Of a DNA stretch of 64,000 nt, positions 42,860 to 51,444 are shown in pieces; positions within the stretch are counted from its first letter, which is position 1, and every line of letters starts with the position of its first letter. Below the pieces are notes generated by a model. The model was given only the letters and a program-made list of their open reading frames with translations. It was not told where the DNA came from and searched no databases. The stretch comes from Bernardetia sp042180575 (GTDB lineage Bacteria; Bacteroidota; Bacteroidia; Cytophagales; Bernardetiaceae). The DNA lies in contig NZ_CP170094.1 of assembly GCF_042180575.1 (NCBI RefSeq), forward strand, positions 3,286,001-3,350,000, in the 5' to 3' direction. Made by a program: the position numbers and the translations under genes.

Positions 42860-42973
42860 CGCCTTTTTTAATGCTGATTTGGTAGGAATGAGTGCAAAAA
42901 TACCTACTCCATATTCTTGAAGACGAATGGGTTTTTTTAGGTTTTGTGGGACGGTATGTTTTTCTTTATATAT
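42860..42973 (-). other. In-frame upstream coding extension of the RluA-type gene
   Basis: Thirty-eight open codons directly before the annotated start, encoding KEKHTVPQNLKKPIRLQEYG then VGIFALIPTKSALKKA. RLQEYGVGIF and TKSALKKALKK are S4-like domain sequence that I recall from flavobacterial RluA proteins, whose N-terminus begins a few residues before the His-x-Val-Pro. The best candidate start by position is ATA at 42971-42973. An in-frame stop lies shortly upstream. Confidence 0.6.
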
Positions 42974-43133
42974 GGTTTGAAAGAGATTATATTTTTATAG
43001 AACACAGATTTTACTGATTATGCAGATGAAAACACGGATTTTTTGAATACAAAATTATAGAGAAAACAAATACTAAATCAAATGATATTATTTTCAAACA
43101 ATATATGCAAAAAAAGAATTTCCTGATAACTGC

Positions 43134-44111
43134 CTATTTCTCCCTCTCAATCGCATACTTCACAAGTTCCATAAGTGAAGTTTTGTGTTCAGATTCTGGA
43201 AAAATAGTTAGCATTTCCATCGCTTCTTTGTAATAGTTTTGCATTACTGTTTTGGTGTATTCTATTCCTCCTGATTTTCTGACAAATTCTATTACGTCAT
43301 TTATTTTATCAGCTTTATTATTTTTATTTTTGACTAAATAAATGATATGTTTTCGGTCTTTATCAGAGGCATTTTTTAGCGCATAAATCAAAGGCAAAGT
43401 CATTTTTCGTTCTTTGATGTCAATTCCTAAAGGCTTTCCTACTTCGGCAGTTCCGTAATCAAACAAATCATCTTTTATCTGAAAAGCAATTCCTATTTTT
43501 TCTCCAAAATCCTTCATTAAATCTACTGTTGCTTTGTCTGCACCTGCCGAAGCTGCACCCACACCACAACAAGCCGAAATAAGGGTAGCCGTTTTTTGTC
43601 TTATTATTTCAAAATAAATGTCTTCTGTAATATCTAATTTTCTTGATTTTTCGATTTGTAATAATTCTCCTTCACTCATCTCTCTAACAGCATTTGAAAC
43701 GATACGCAAAAGCTCAAAATCTCCATTATCAATCGACAGTAAAAGACCACGAGAAAGCAAATAATCGCCTACCAAAACAGCTACTTTATTTTTCCAAAGT
43801 GCATTAATTGAAAAAAAACCTCTTCTATAATTTGATTCATCTACCACATCATCATGTACAAGTGTAGCTGTATGTAAAAGTTCCACCAAAGAAGCTCCCC
43901 GATAGGTTACTTCTCCAATCGTTCCAGTTGAAGAACACATACCAGCCGACAAAAAAACAAACATGGGACGCATCTGTTTTCCTTTACTTTTGACAATATA
44001 ATTGGTAATTTTATCCAAAAGCATCACATCAGAGCGCATAAAATCTCTGAACTTTTGTTCGAAGACTTTCATTTCGGATTTAATGGGTGTTTGTATGCTT
44101 TTTAGGCTCAT
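43134..44111 (-). CDS. Long-chain polyprenyl diphosphate synthase
   Basis: A 325-residue all-trans prenyl transferase. The first Asp-rich motif is LVHDDVVDESNYRRG and the second is FQIKDDLFDYG, with GKQMRPMFVFLSAG at the isopentenyl-diphosphate site. The residue five before the first motif region is small, which fits a long-chain (octaprenyl/heptaprenyl) product used for the side chain of menaquinone. Product length cannot be fixed by reading alone. Cytoplasmic. It sits upstream of the RluA gene on the same strand; a TACCTTTG promoter box precedes it. Confidence 0.93.
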   Translation of the reverse strand: MSLKSIQTPIKSEMKVFEQKFRDFMRSDVMLLDKITNYIVKSKGKQMRPMFVFLSAGMCSSTGTIGEVTYRGASLVELLHTATLVHDDVVDESNYRRGFFSINALWKNKVAVLVGDYLLSRGLLLSIDNGDFELLRIVSNAVREMSEGELLQIEKSRKLDITEDIYFEIIRQKTATLISACCGVGAASAGADKATVDLMKDFGEKIGIAFQIKDDLFDYGTAEVGKPLGIDIKERKMTLPLIYALKNASDKDRKHIIYLVKNKNNKADKINDVIEFVRKSGGIEYTKTVMQNYYKEAMEMLTIFPESEHKTSLMELVKYAIEREK

Positions 44112-44157
44112 AAAAAAAGAATAGAATATTGAAAAAAATTACTATTTATGCTCACTA

Positions 44158-44165
44158 CAAAGGTA
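44158..44165 (-). promoter_or_regulatory. Promoter -7 box of the polyprenyl synthase gene
   Basis: On the minus strand TACCTTTG, a full TAnnTTTG match, 47 bases before the ATG at 44111. No clear -33 TTG. Confidence 0.45.
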
Positions 44166-44262
44166 GGAATTTGTACTTTTATGAACTAATCGTATTTCTA
44201 CTCTTCTGGACTAACTTTGTTAAAGAGGTAATAATAAAATATTCTTACAAATTAATCAAAAA

Positions 44263-45312
44263 ATGGATAAAAAAGACAAAAGGATTCCAGCTTTAGATGG
44301 AATGAGAGCAGTAAGCATTTTATTGGTTATAGGTGCACATCTAAAGCATTCTGATTTATTTTCTTCATTATTACCTAGCTATATTTATTTTGATGGGATA
44401 TTAGGGGTAGGAGTGTTTTTTACAATTAGTGGTTTTCTAATTACTACTTTAATGCTAAAGGAAGAAGATAGTAAGGGTAAAATAAATTTAAAAAACTTCT
44501 ATATACGTCGTTTTCTTCGTTTGATGCCTGTTTATTATACTTTTTTAATTGTTTTAGTTGTGATTGATTATTTTACTATTGTCAATATTACGTGGTGTCA
44601 ATATCTCTCTTCATTAACTTATACAAAAAATTTCTTTTGTGGCTCTTGGATAGACGGGCATTTGTGGTCTTTAGCAGTAGAAGAACAATTTTATTTGGTA
44701 TGGCCTCTTATATTTTATTTTGGCTCTAAAAAATATCGTATCAAAATAGCAGTTACATTAGTCATACTTGCTCCTATTTTTAGGTTATACTTTTATCTTG
44801 CTAAGAAGGGAAGTTTCCTAACGTTTTCTTTTTTTTCCAACATGGATTGTTTGATGATAGGGTGTTTAGTTGCATTTATTTATTATAAAGATTATAAAAT
44901 AATACATTTTTTAAATAAATTACCTCAAGGTCTAGTTCGTTTTGTAGCACTAGGTTTGATTTTTTTTAGTTCCTTGATGCAATATCTTTTATTATTTGGT
45001 TTTTTTACTGTTCCTTTTAATAAAACAGTACAAAGCATAGCAGTAGGGGTACTAATTATTTCTTATAGTTTACAACCAAAAGGATGGAGTTATAATTTTT
45101 TGAATCTGAAATTTGTAACTTATATAGGAGTATTATCATATAGTATATATTTATGGCAACAACCTTTATTAGTTCCATCAGGGTTTTATGGAAAAGAAGA
45201 ACCTATTATTACTGTTTTTCCTTATTCTATCTTTGTGATAATAATTATATCTGTATTTTCTTATGAAGTAGTGGAAAAATATTTTTTTAAACTAAAGAAA
45301 AAATTCAAATGA
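44263..45312 (+). CDS. Acyltransferase 3 (OafA-like) membrane protein, second copy
   Basis: A 349-residue membrane acyltransferase with the motifs IPALDGMRAVSILLVIGAHL, FYIRRFLRLMPVYYTFL and HLWSLAVEEQFYLVWPLIFY and about ten helices. It acylates carbohydrate at the inner membrane. It is only distantly like the protein at 37159 and is not in a sugar cluster: its neighbours are a polyprenyl synthase (divergent) and a YcxB-like protein three bases downstream, with which it is co-transcribed. The acceptor is unknown. Confidence 0.92.
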   Translation: MDKKDKRIPALDGMRAVSILLVIGAHLKHSDLFSSLLPSYIYFDGILGVGVFFTISGFLITTLMLKEEDSKGKINLKNFYIRRFLRLMPVYYTFLIVLVVIDYFTIVNITWCQYLSSLTYTKNFFCGSWIDGHLWSLAVEEQFYLVWPLIFYFGSKKYRIKIAVTLVILAPIFRLYFYLAKKGSFLTFSFFSNMDCLMIGCLVAFIYYKDYKIIHFLNKLPQGLVRFVALGLIFFSSLMQYLLLFGFFTVPFNKTVQSIAVGVLIISYSLQPKGWSYNFLNLKFVTYIGVLSYSIYLWQQPLLVPSGFYGKEEPIITVFPYSIFVIIIISVFSYEVVEKYFFKLKKKFK

Positions 45313-45315
45313 ATT

Positions 45316-45855
45316 ATGAAAATAGAATATACACTCAAAGAAGAAGATTTTTTAGAATATCAACTCTATACAACTTCACTATCAAAAGCGATTCACAAAA
45401 AACGATTGATTGCACGATTTGCCGTTCCGACAATGTATATTTTGATAGGTGTTTTTTTCTATTTTTATAATAACAATCAAGATGCAGTTGTGATTTGTGT
45501 TTTTTTGGCTGCTTTGTGGCTAGTGTTTTATCCTATTTATTCAAAATGGAAATACAAAAAATCGTATCTCAATCACATCAACAAAAATTATAAAGACAAA
45601 TTAGACCACGTAGATGCACTAAAACTAGGAAATAATAACTACTTTTATATCAAAGAGCAAGGAAAAGAAGGAAAAATAAAAACGTCTGATGCAGAAAAGC
45701 TCATCGAACTAAAAAATCATTTTTTTCTGCAAATGAAAAAGGGAGGAGCGATTATTATTCCCAAAATCTATGTTTTGAACACAGAAACATTCAAACAAAA
45801 AATAGCTGATTTGAATATTGACTATCTAAATGAAACTGATTGGAGATGGAACTAA
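45316..45855 (+). CDS. YcxB-like small membrane protein
   Basis: A 179-residue protein with two adjacent membrane helices at about residues 33-75 (FAVPTMYILIGVFFYFY, AVVICVFLAALWLVFYPIYS) between a short N-terminal region (YTLKEEDFLEYQLYTTSLSK) and a soluble C-terminal part containing LKNHFFLQMKKGGAIIIPKI. This is the plan of the YcxB-like family, whose function is unknown. The last part resembles a PH-like fold. It starts three bases after the acyltransferase, so the two are translated from one mRNA. Confidence 0.75.
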   Translation: MKIEYTLKEEDFLEYQLYTTSLSKAIHKKRLIARFAVPTMYILIGVFFYFYNNNQDAVVICVFLAALWLVFYPIYSKWKYKKSYLNHINKNYKDKLDHVDALKLGNNNYFYIKEQGKEGKIKTSDAEKLIELKNHFFLQMKKGGAIIIPKIYVLNTETFKQKIADLNIDYLNETDWRWN

Positions 45856-45892
45856 GTTTTGGCAAGTTTTGTGAAACTAAATTCACTATTAA

Positions 45893-45912
45893 CACAGACT
45901 AGGAAATCTGTG
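45893..45912. repeat. CAGACT-type palindrome
   Basis: CACAGACT-AGGA-AATCTGTG, one mismatch in eight base pairs; same family as 41910-41972. Confidence 0.5.
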
Positions 45913-45938
45913 ATACATTTTTACAAAAAAATAAATCA

Positions 45939-46646
45939 ATGAAAAAGACAACTTTATATATTCTTTCTATTTTGAGTATTTTGGTTTTATTTAATCTTAC
46001 TTCTTGTCAAGATGACCCAGAAGAACCAAATGATATTACTATTGGACAATCTTTTTATCCAATTCAAAAAGGACAATTTCAGACATTTCTTGTCAATCAA
46101 ACTCGTTTTGCATTGAATGAAGACCCTGTTACGATTACTTATCAACTCAAAGAAGTAATTGGAGATGAGTTTCTAGGAGAAAATGGCGAAAAGCTAAATG
46201 AAGTTTTGCGTTATGTGCGTCCGAATGGATTAGAGGTTTTTCGTTTGGATTCTGTTTTTTCTGTACGAAAAGATGAAAATGTAGTTGTAAAAATGGAACA
46301 TAATATTCCATATATCAAAATGGATTTTCCGATAGAAGAAGACAAAACATGGAATGGAAATCTTTTTAATGTTCGTCCTGCAAAGGATTACTTAGCACAA
46401 GATGTAAATGCTCCAAAATCGGTTGGAAGTAGTAATTTTAGTAATACCATTACAGTAATTGAAAGTCAGGATTCTAGTTTGGTGGACAAAGAATTACGCT
46501 ATGAGATTTATGCTGATGAAGTAGGATTAATTTATAAGAAAACAGAAAGTCTTTTGTATTGTAATCAACCCGAATGTTTTGGACAAAAAATTATAGAACG
46601 AGGAATTATTTCCGAACTTACCATTTTTGATTGGGGAATAGAATAA
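45939..46646 (+). CDS. Hypothetical lipoprotein
   Basis: A 235-residue protein with a lipoprotein signal (hydrophobic residues 6-18, lipobox NLTSC, Cys23) followed by an acidic linker (QDDPEEPND) typical of surface or outer-membrane lipoproteins of Bacteroidota, which use negatively charged residues after the Cys as export signal. The body is strand-rich with no family I know (FYPIQKGQFQTFLVNQ, GLEVFRLDSVFSVRKDENVV). It stands alone between the YcxB-like gene and a terminator. Confidence 0.72.
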   Translation: MKKTTLYILSILSILVLFNLTSCQDDPEEPNDITIGQSFYPIQKGQFQTFLVNQTRFALNEDPVTITYQLKEVIGDEFLGENGEKLNEVLRYVRPNGLEVFRLDSVFSVRKDENVVVKMEHNIPYIKMDFPIEEDKTWNGNLFNVRPAKDYLAQDVNAPKSVGSSNFSNTITVIESQDSSLVDKELRYEIYADEVGLIYKKTESLLYCNQPECFGQKIIERGIISELTIFDWGIE

Positions 46647-46651
46647 CCTAA

Positions 46652-46690
46652 AACTTCGTTGACGGTTTCATTTGAACCTCAACGACGGTT
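46652..46690. repeat. Palindromic element with CGTTGA arms
   Basis: AACTTCGTTGACGGTT (46652-46667) and AACCTCAACGACGGTT (46675-46690) are imperfect reverse complements around a 7-base loop, six bases after a stop codon. GC-richer than its setting and without a T-run, so more REP-like than terminator. Confidence 0.5.
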
Positions 46691-46703
46691 AATGAGAAAG
46701 ACA

Positions 46704-46739
46704 AAACGATATTTCTAAAAAGGAAGTATCGTTTTTTTT
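46704..46739 (+). terminator. Rho-independent terminator
   Basis: AAACGATATTTC (46704-46715) pairs with GGAAGTATCGTTT (46722-46734) and is followed by a T-run; it ends the lipoprotein transcript. Confidence 0.85.
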
Positions 46740-46845
46740 ATGATTATAGAAATTAAATTTGGTGAAAATGAATTTTATATGCAGCATTTTATCTAAAAAA
46801 CTCGTTATTTAAAAAACGTTAATCATTTAAAATCAAACAAAAGTT

Positions 46846-47805
46846 ATGAAAGTAAACTTACCAGAACCTTGTCATGAAGATTGGAACAAAATGGATTCCC
46901 AAGAAAGAGGTCGTTATTGTGGTTCTTGTCAAAAATTAGTCATTGATTTTTCTGTGATGTCTGATACCGAAATCATAAATTATTTCAAAGAATATAAAGG
47001 ACAAAATACCTGTGGACATTTCAAAAAAACACAAATTGATAGAAAACTAAAGAAACAAGAAACACCACGTAGAAAATTCTTTTTGAAAGAACTTGCAGCA
47101 GCATGTTTTGCTTTCTTTGTCGCTTCTACGGAGGCAAAAGCACAAGGTGAATCTTATTTTTCGGAAGAAGAAATAGCACAAACGAAAAAGAATCAAGATA
47201 AAAAAACAGAAATTGCTATCAATGGAAAAATAGTAAATGGAAAGGAAAGTTTATCAAATGCTTCTATTTCAATAAAAGGAACAGAACACAAAACAGTTTC
47301 TTTAGAAAATGGTCTTTTTTCGATGTATATTCCTTTTGAATTAGCTCAAAATCAAAAAACTGTAACTCTAGTAGTAAAATATGAAGGTTTAGAAAGTAAA
47401 GAGATTGAAGTAACAACTTCGCCTACTAATCAGTTTGTTGAGGTGGATTTTTCAGAAAATCAACAAATATATAGATATGAAAGAATAATAACAGGAACTA
47501 TAAAAGATAATACAGGAGAAACATTACCTTCTGCAACAATTCAAATAAAAGGAACAAATCAAGGAACTGTTTCAGATATAGAGGGAAACTATTCTTTAGT
47601 TGTTCCTTATGGAAGTACTTTAGTTTTTAGATTTGTAGGTCTTGATTCTAAAGAAATTATTGTAGAAGAACAGACAGTTATTGATGTGTCGCTAGAAAAT
47701 GGTATGTTAGAAGGAATGTTTATAGTTGGAGGAATATCTAGCAGACCTTACAGATGGTATACTCCAAGAAACTTATGGTATAAAGTAAAAAGAATATTTA
47801 GATGA
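46846..47805 (+). CDS. Carboxypeptidase-regulatory-like protein with Cys-rich cytoplasmic head, copy 1
   Basis: A 319-residue protein in three parts. Residues 1-77 are cytoplasmic in type and contain Cys9, Cys25, Cys28 and Cys56 (PCHEDWNKM, YCGSCQKLVIDFSVM, NTCGHFKK), a zinc-ribbon-like set. Residues 78-99 form a basic-then-hydrophobic signal segment ending AKA, with Gln100 next. The rest has two CarboxypepD-regulatory-like beta domains (INGKIVNGKESLSNASISIK and GTIKDNTGETLPSATIQIKG). The domain is common in TonB receptor N-termini and as free periplasmic modules. The start is firmly fixed by an identical block in the tandem copy 45 bases downstream. Confidence 0.8.
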   Translation: MKVNLPEPCHEDWNKMDSQERGRYCGSCQKLVIDFSVMSDTEIINYFKEYKGQNTCGHFKKTQIDRKLKKQETPRRKFFLKELAAACFAFFVASTEAKAQGESYFSEEEIAQTKKNQDKKTEIAINGKIVNGKESLSNASISIKGTEHKTVSLENGLFSMYIPFELAQNQKTVTLVVKYEGLESKEIEVTTSPTNQFVEVDFSENQQIYRYERIITGTIKDNTGETLPSATIQIKGTNQGTVSDIEGNYSLVVPYGSTLVFRFVGLDSKEIIVEEQTVIDVSLENGMLEGMFIVGGISSRPYRWYTPRNLWYKVKRIFR

Positions 47806-47850
47806 TTTTTATAAAAATCTATTTTTCAATTATTAAATCAAAAAAAAGCT

Positions 47851-48864
47851 ATGAAAGTAAACTTACCAGAGCCTTGTCATGAAGATTGGAACAAAATGGA
47901 TTCCCAAGAAAAAGGTCGTTTTTGTGGTTCTTGTCAAAAATTAGTCATTGATTTTTCTGTGATGTCTGATATCGAAATCATAAATTATTTCAAAGAATAC
48001 AAAGGACAAAACACTTGTGGACATTTCAAAAAAACACAAATTGATAGGAAACTAAAGGAACAAGAAACACCACGTAAAAAAATATTTTTGAAGGAACTTG
48101 CAGCAGCATGTTTTGCTTTCTTTGTCGCTTCTACGGAAGCAAAGGCACAAGGAGGAGCTATATATACAGATGAAGAGGTAGCAGAAATAAAACAGCAAAG
48201 AGCAGAACGAAAAGCAATAGAAAATCAAGGAAAAGAAATTGCTATCAATGGAAAAATAGTAAATGGAAAGAAAACTTTATCAAATGCTTCTATTTCAATA
48301 AAAGGAACAGAACATAAAACAGTTTCTTTAGAAAATGGTCTTTTTTCGATGTATATTCCTTTTGAATTAGCTCAAAATCAAAAAACTGTAACTCTAGTAG
48401 TAAAATATGAAGGTTTAGAAAGTAAAGAGGTTGAAGTAACAACTTCGCCTACTAATCAGTTTATTGAGATAGATTTGGCTGTGAATATGGAAGCTATAAT
48501 AGAAGCATTATCTGGACGAGTGGGAGGGATAGTAGTGGATTTTGAACAAGAAAGAACCATAACAGGAACTGTAAAAGATGAAACGGGACAATTTCTTCCC
48601 TCTGCAACTGTTCAAATAAAAGGAACACAACAAGGCGTACTTACAGATTCAGTAGGCAATTATTCGATAACAGTTCCTAAAGATGCTGTACTAACTTTTC
48701 ATTTTATTGGTTTTGCTTCTCAAGAGATTACAGTAGAAAAAATAAAAAAGAATGAATCAGTCGATGTAGTTTTAACAGAACACTTTTTGGGAGAACTTGT
48801 AATTGTCAGAAAATGGTATTCTCCAAGAGGAGCATGGTACAAAATCAAAAATCTTTTTAGATAA
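47851..48864 (+). CDS. Carboxypeptidase-regulatory-like protein with Cys-rich cytoplasmic head, copy 2
   Basis: A 337-residue tandem paralogue of the gene before it. The first 99 residues differ at only a few positions, with the same four Cys and the same AKA-Gln100 site; the first beta domain is also nearly identical, down to the DNA. The second domain (GTVKDETGQFLPSATVQIKG) and the end (YSPRGAWYKIKNLFR) have diverged, and about 18 residues are added between the signal segment and the first domain. The pattern points to recent duplication or gene conversion of the 5' two thirds. Role unknown; possibly an envelope sensor or anchor. Confidence 0.8.
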   Translation: MKVNLPEPCHEDWNKMDSQEKGRFCGSCQKLVIDFSVMSDIEIINYFKEYKGQNTCGHFKKTQIDRKLKEQETPRKKIFLKELAAACFAFFVASTEAKAQGGAIYTDEEVAEIKQQRAERKAIENQGKEIAINGKIVNGKKTLSNASISIKGTEHKTVSLENGLFSMYIPFELAQNQKTVTLVVKYEGLESKEVEVTTSPTNQFIEIDLAVNMEAIIEALSGRVGGIVVDFEQERTITGTVKDETGQFLPSATVQIKGTQQGVLTDSVGNYSITVPKDAVLTFHFIGFASQEITVEKIKKNESVDVVLTEHFLGELVIVRKWYSPRGAWYKIKNLFR

Positions 48865-48913
48865 AAGTAAAAAAACAAAACAATAAATTCAGAAATTGAT
48901 TTTCGGTTACTGG

Positions 48914-51331
48914 TTACTTAGGTTCAACTTGAAACCCTACCACAATTACATCATCAATTTGTTTGTTGCTTCCTTTCCAATCTTCAAACCTTTTATCAAG
49001 GATTTGTCTTTGTTTTACCATAGGTTCTTTATGAATTTCTAAAAGAAGGTTTTTGAAGTTTTTTATCATAAATTTTCTGTTGTATTGTCCTCCAAATTGG
49101 TCGACGTATCCATCAGAAAAAATATAAAATGCTGTTGGAATATTAAAGTCTATTTGATGTGAAGTATAAGAGTTTTCTGCTTTGGTCTGAAAACCTCCTA
49201 CCGAATGTTTGTCGCCTTTTATTTCAAAAATAGTATCATTCTGAATATAAAGAAGAGGACGTTTTGCACCTGCAAACGTAACATGGTTGTTTTCTAAATC
49301 AATTACACAAATAGAAATATCCATTCCATCTTTATTTTCTGTACTAGACTGACGCAAAGCTCTTCGGATTTGTCCGTGCAGACGGCTCAAAATAGAATCA
49401 GCCTTTGTAATTCCCTGCAAATTAACAATCTGATTGAGATAAGAATCTCCCAAAATAGACATAAATGCCCCTGGAACTCCATGTCCTGTACAATCAGCAG
49501 CAGCTAAAACAATTTCATTATCTTTTTGAGAAAACCAATAAAAATCTCCACTTACAATATCTCTAGGTGTATAAAGGACAAAACAATTTGGTACACTGCG
49601 TTTGAAAGAACGTAAGTCTGGCAAAACAGCATCTTGAATACGTCGAGCATAATTTATACTAGAAGTAATATCTTGATTTCGTTTTTCCATTAACCCTTTT
49701 TGTTCCATTAATGATGAGTTGATGGCTTCTATTTCTTCTTTTTGTTGCTCTATTTCTACGGTTCTTTGTTTTACTTTTTTCTCTAAAAGAGTGGTCGTTT
49801 CTTTTTGTAATTCTAAATTTTCGGCAAGTACATCAGATTTCTCACGCTCCAAACGATTGACTTGATAACCAATACCTAGCGCATAAAAAACAAGTTGAAT
49901 CACTACACCACCTTGAAATAAATAGGTAAATATGTCTGATTCTATTTTTATTCCATAAGCGTTGAATAGATAAGAAAGAACATAAAAAATTCCTCCAAGA
50001 AGTAATCCACTAGTAGCAATTAGATAATAACGAGCTGCTGAATATCCTTTTCTTAATACAAGAAATCCTATTATAAAAGCTAAAATACTAGCTATCAAAG
50101 CAATGGAGAGAATTATAATTAAAGAAATTGCAGTTATACCTGAATGGTCATTCCAAGTAGGAGTACTAGAAAGTAGGTGATTTGTAATATAGGTTACAAC
50201 GGCAGCTACTAAGATGTAGTTAATGATAGTAATGACTTTGTCCCATTTGGGTAACAACTCTTTTACATTTAGAAAACTTCTCATAAACAAAAGTCCACCA
50301 CCTATCATAAAAAGATGTGATATTACTATACAAGAAAGAATAAGACGTTGAGAGGTTGGAAAAAGAAAGTAAATATATCTGTAATAATAAAATACATTTA
50401 GTTGTATTCCTATAATCATTAATACATAATATAAATACAATTTATCTCTAATAATAAAAAACAAGAGAAGGTTGTAAAAAGCCATTACCCACAAAATCCC
50501 TTGAAAAATTCCTTGTGCATAAGTAAACTCTTCTGAACCTTGGCTTATACTTGCAGCATCCCCTACATAAGTATAAATTAGTTTTGGATGAAAGCGTAAG
50601 GCATTTGAGTGTACACGTAAATAAATAATAGTTTCTGATTGAGCAGGAATATCAATAGTAAAATAATTACGCCATTGTTTGACAGGCTTGTTTTCAGGGT
50701 CTATATCTGTACCTGAACGTTCTATTCGAAAAGCATCATCTTCAACAGGCTGATAAAATGTAATTTCTGACCAAGTTTCAAAAACTGAACCTATTTGTAA
50801 GGCAACTAATTCATCTCTTACTCCATTTCCAACTAATTTTAGTCGCAACCAATAATACGCTCCTACTTCCATGTTTTTATGACTAACTGTGTTAGGAGAA
50901 AATATTACTTGAGGGTTATTTACAATATTGTCAATAGATATTTTTCCGTCAGTAGTATCTTTCCAAACACCCAAACTAGAACTAATATTTGTATAATTAT
51001 TTTCTTGTGTTGGAAGTTTGAGAGGAATAATATATTTGTAGTCTAAGTTTTTCTTTTGAGATAAGAAATAATTATACTGCTTTGCATTTTTTTCTTTATA
51101 AAAATCAATTAAAGTATCTAAAATAGCATACTGACGCACAGAGTCTGATGCAGAAAGTTGTGATTTACTTACCAAACCTTTTAGTTCTCTTTCCAACTCA
51201 GAAGTAGAAAAATCTTCTGTTTGGAGAGAGTCATAGAAAGAATTAGTTGTATCCTGTTGTCCATTTACATTTTTAAGAGTAAAAAATGCAATTAGACTAA
51301 ATAAGAAATAAAGTAAAAAGCCTTTCGGCAT
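48914..51331 (-). CDS. 7TMR-DISM sensor with SpoIIE-type phosphatase
   Basis: An 805-residue sensor protein. Signal peptide with cleavage after Gly24 and Gln25 as new N-terminus; a periplasmic 7TMR-DISMED2 carbohydrate-binding-like domain (about residues 110-255, YYWLRLKLVGNGVRDELVAL); seven membrane helices (about 270-490); a coiled coil (REKSDVLAENLELQKETTTL); and a cytoplasmic PP2C phosphatase of the SpoIIE class with SGDFYWFS, LAAADCTGHGVPGAFM and YIFSDGYVDQFGG. An outside signal is thus turned into dephosphorylation of a target protein, probably an anti-sigma-factor antagonist. No kinase or antagonist gene is adjacent. Confidence 0.93.
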   Translation of the reverse strand: MPKGFLLYFLFSLIAFFTLKNVNGQQDTTNSFYDSLQTEDFSTSELERELKGLVSKSQLSASDSVRQYAILDTLIDFYKEKNAKQYNYFLSQKKNLDYKYIIPLKLPTQENNYTNISSSLGVWKDTTDGKISIDNIVNNPQVIFSPNTVSHKNMEVGAYYWLRLKLVGNGVRDELVALQIGSVFETWSEITFYQPVEDDAFRIERSGTDIDPENKPVKQWRNYFTIDIPAQSETIIYLRVHSNALRFHPKLIYTYVGDAASISQGSEEFTYAQGIFQGILWVMAFYNLLLFFIIRDKLYLYYVLMIIGIQLNVFYYYRYIYFLFPTSQRLILSCIVISHLFMIGGGLLFMRSFLNVKELLPKWDKVITIINYILVAAVVTYITNHLLSSTPTWNDHSGITAISLIIILSIALIASILAFIIGFLVLRKGYSAARYYLIATSGLLLGGIFYVLSYLFNAYGIKIESDIFTYLFQGGVVIQLVFYALGIGYQVNRLEREKSDVLAENLELQKETTTLLEKKVKQRTVEIEQQKEEIEAINSSLMEQKGLMEKRNQDITSSINYARRIQDAVLPDLRSFKRSVPNCFVLYTPRDIVSGDFYWFSQKDNEIVLAAADCTGHGVPGAFMSILGDSYLNQIVNLQGITKADSILSRLHGQIRRALRQSSTENKDGMDISICVIDLENNHVTFAGAKRPLLYIQNDTIFEIKGDKHSVGGFQTKAENSYTSHQIDFNIPTAFYIFSDGYVDQFGGQYNRKFMIKNFKNLLLEIHKEPMVKQRQILDKRFEDWKGSNKQIDDVIVVGFQVEPK

Positions 51332-51444
51332 AGTAGTAAAGGGGTTAAAAAAGTAAGTTAAGTAAAATTTATGTCATTAAAAATATTTTTTAGGATACTG
51401 GATAAAATTCTAATATACTTATATTCTGAAATTAAGGTTATTGA

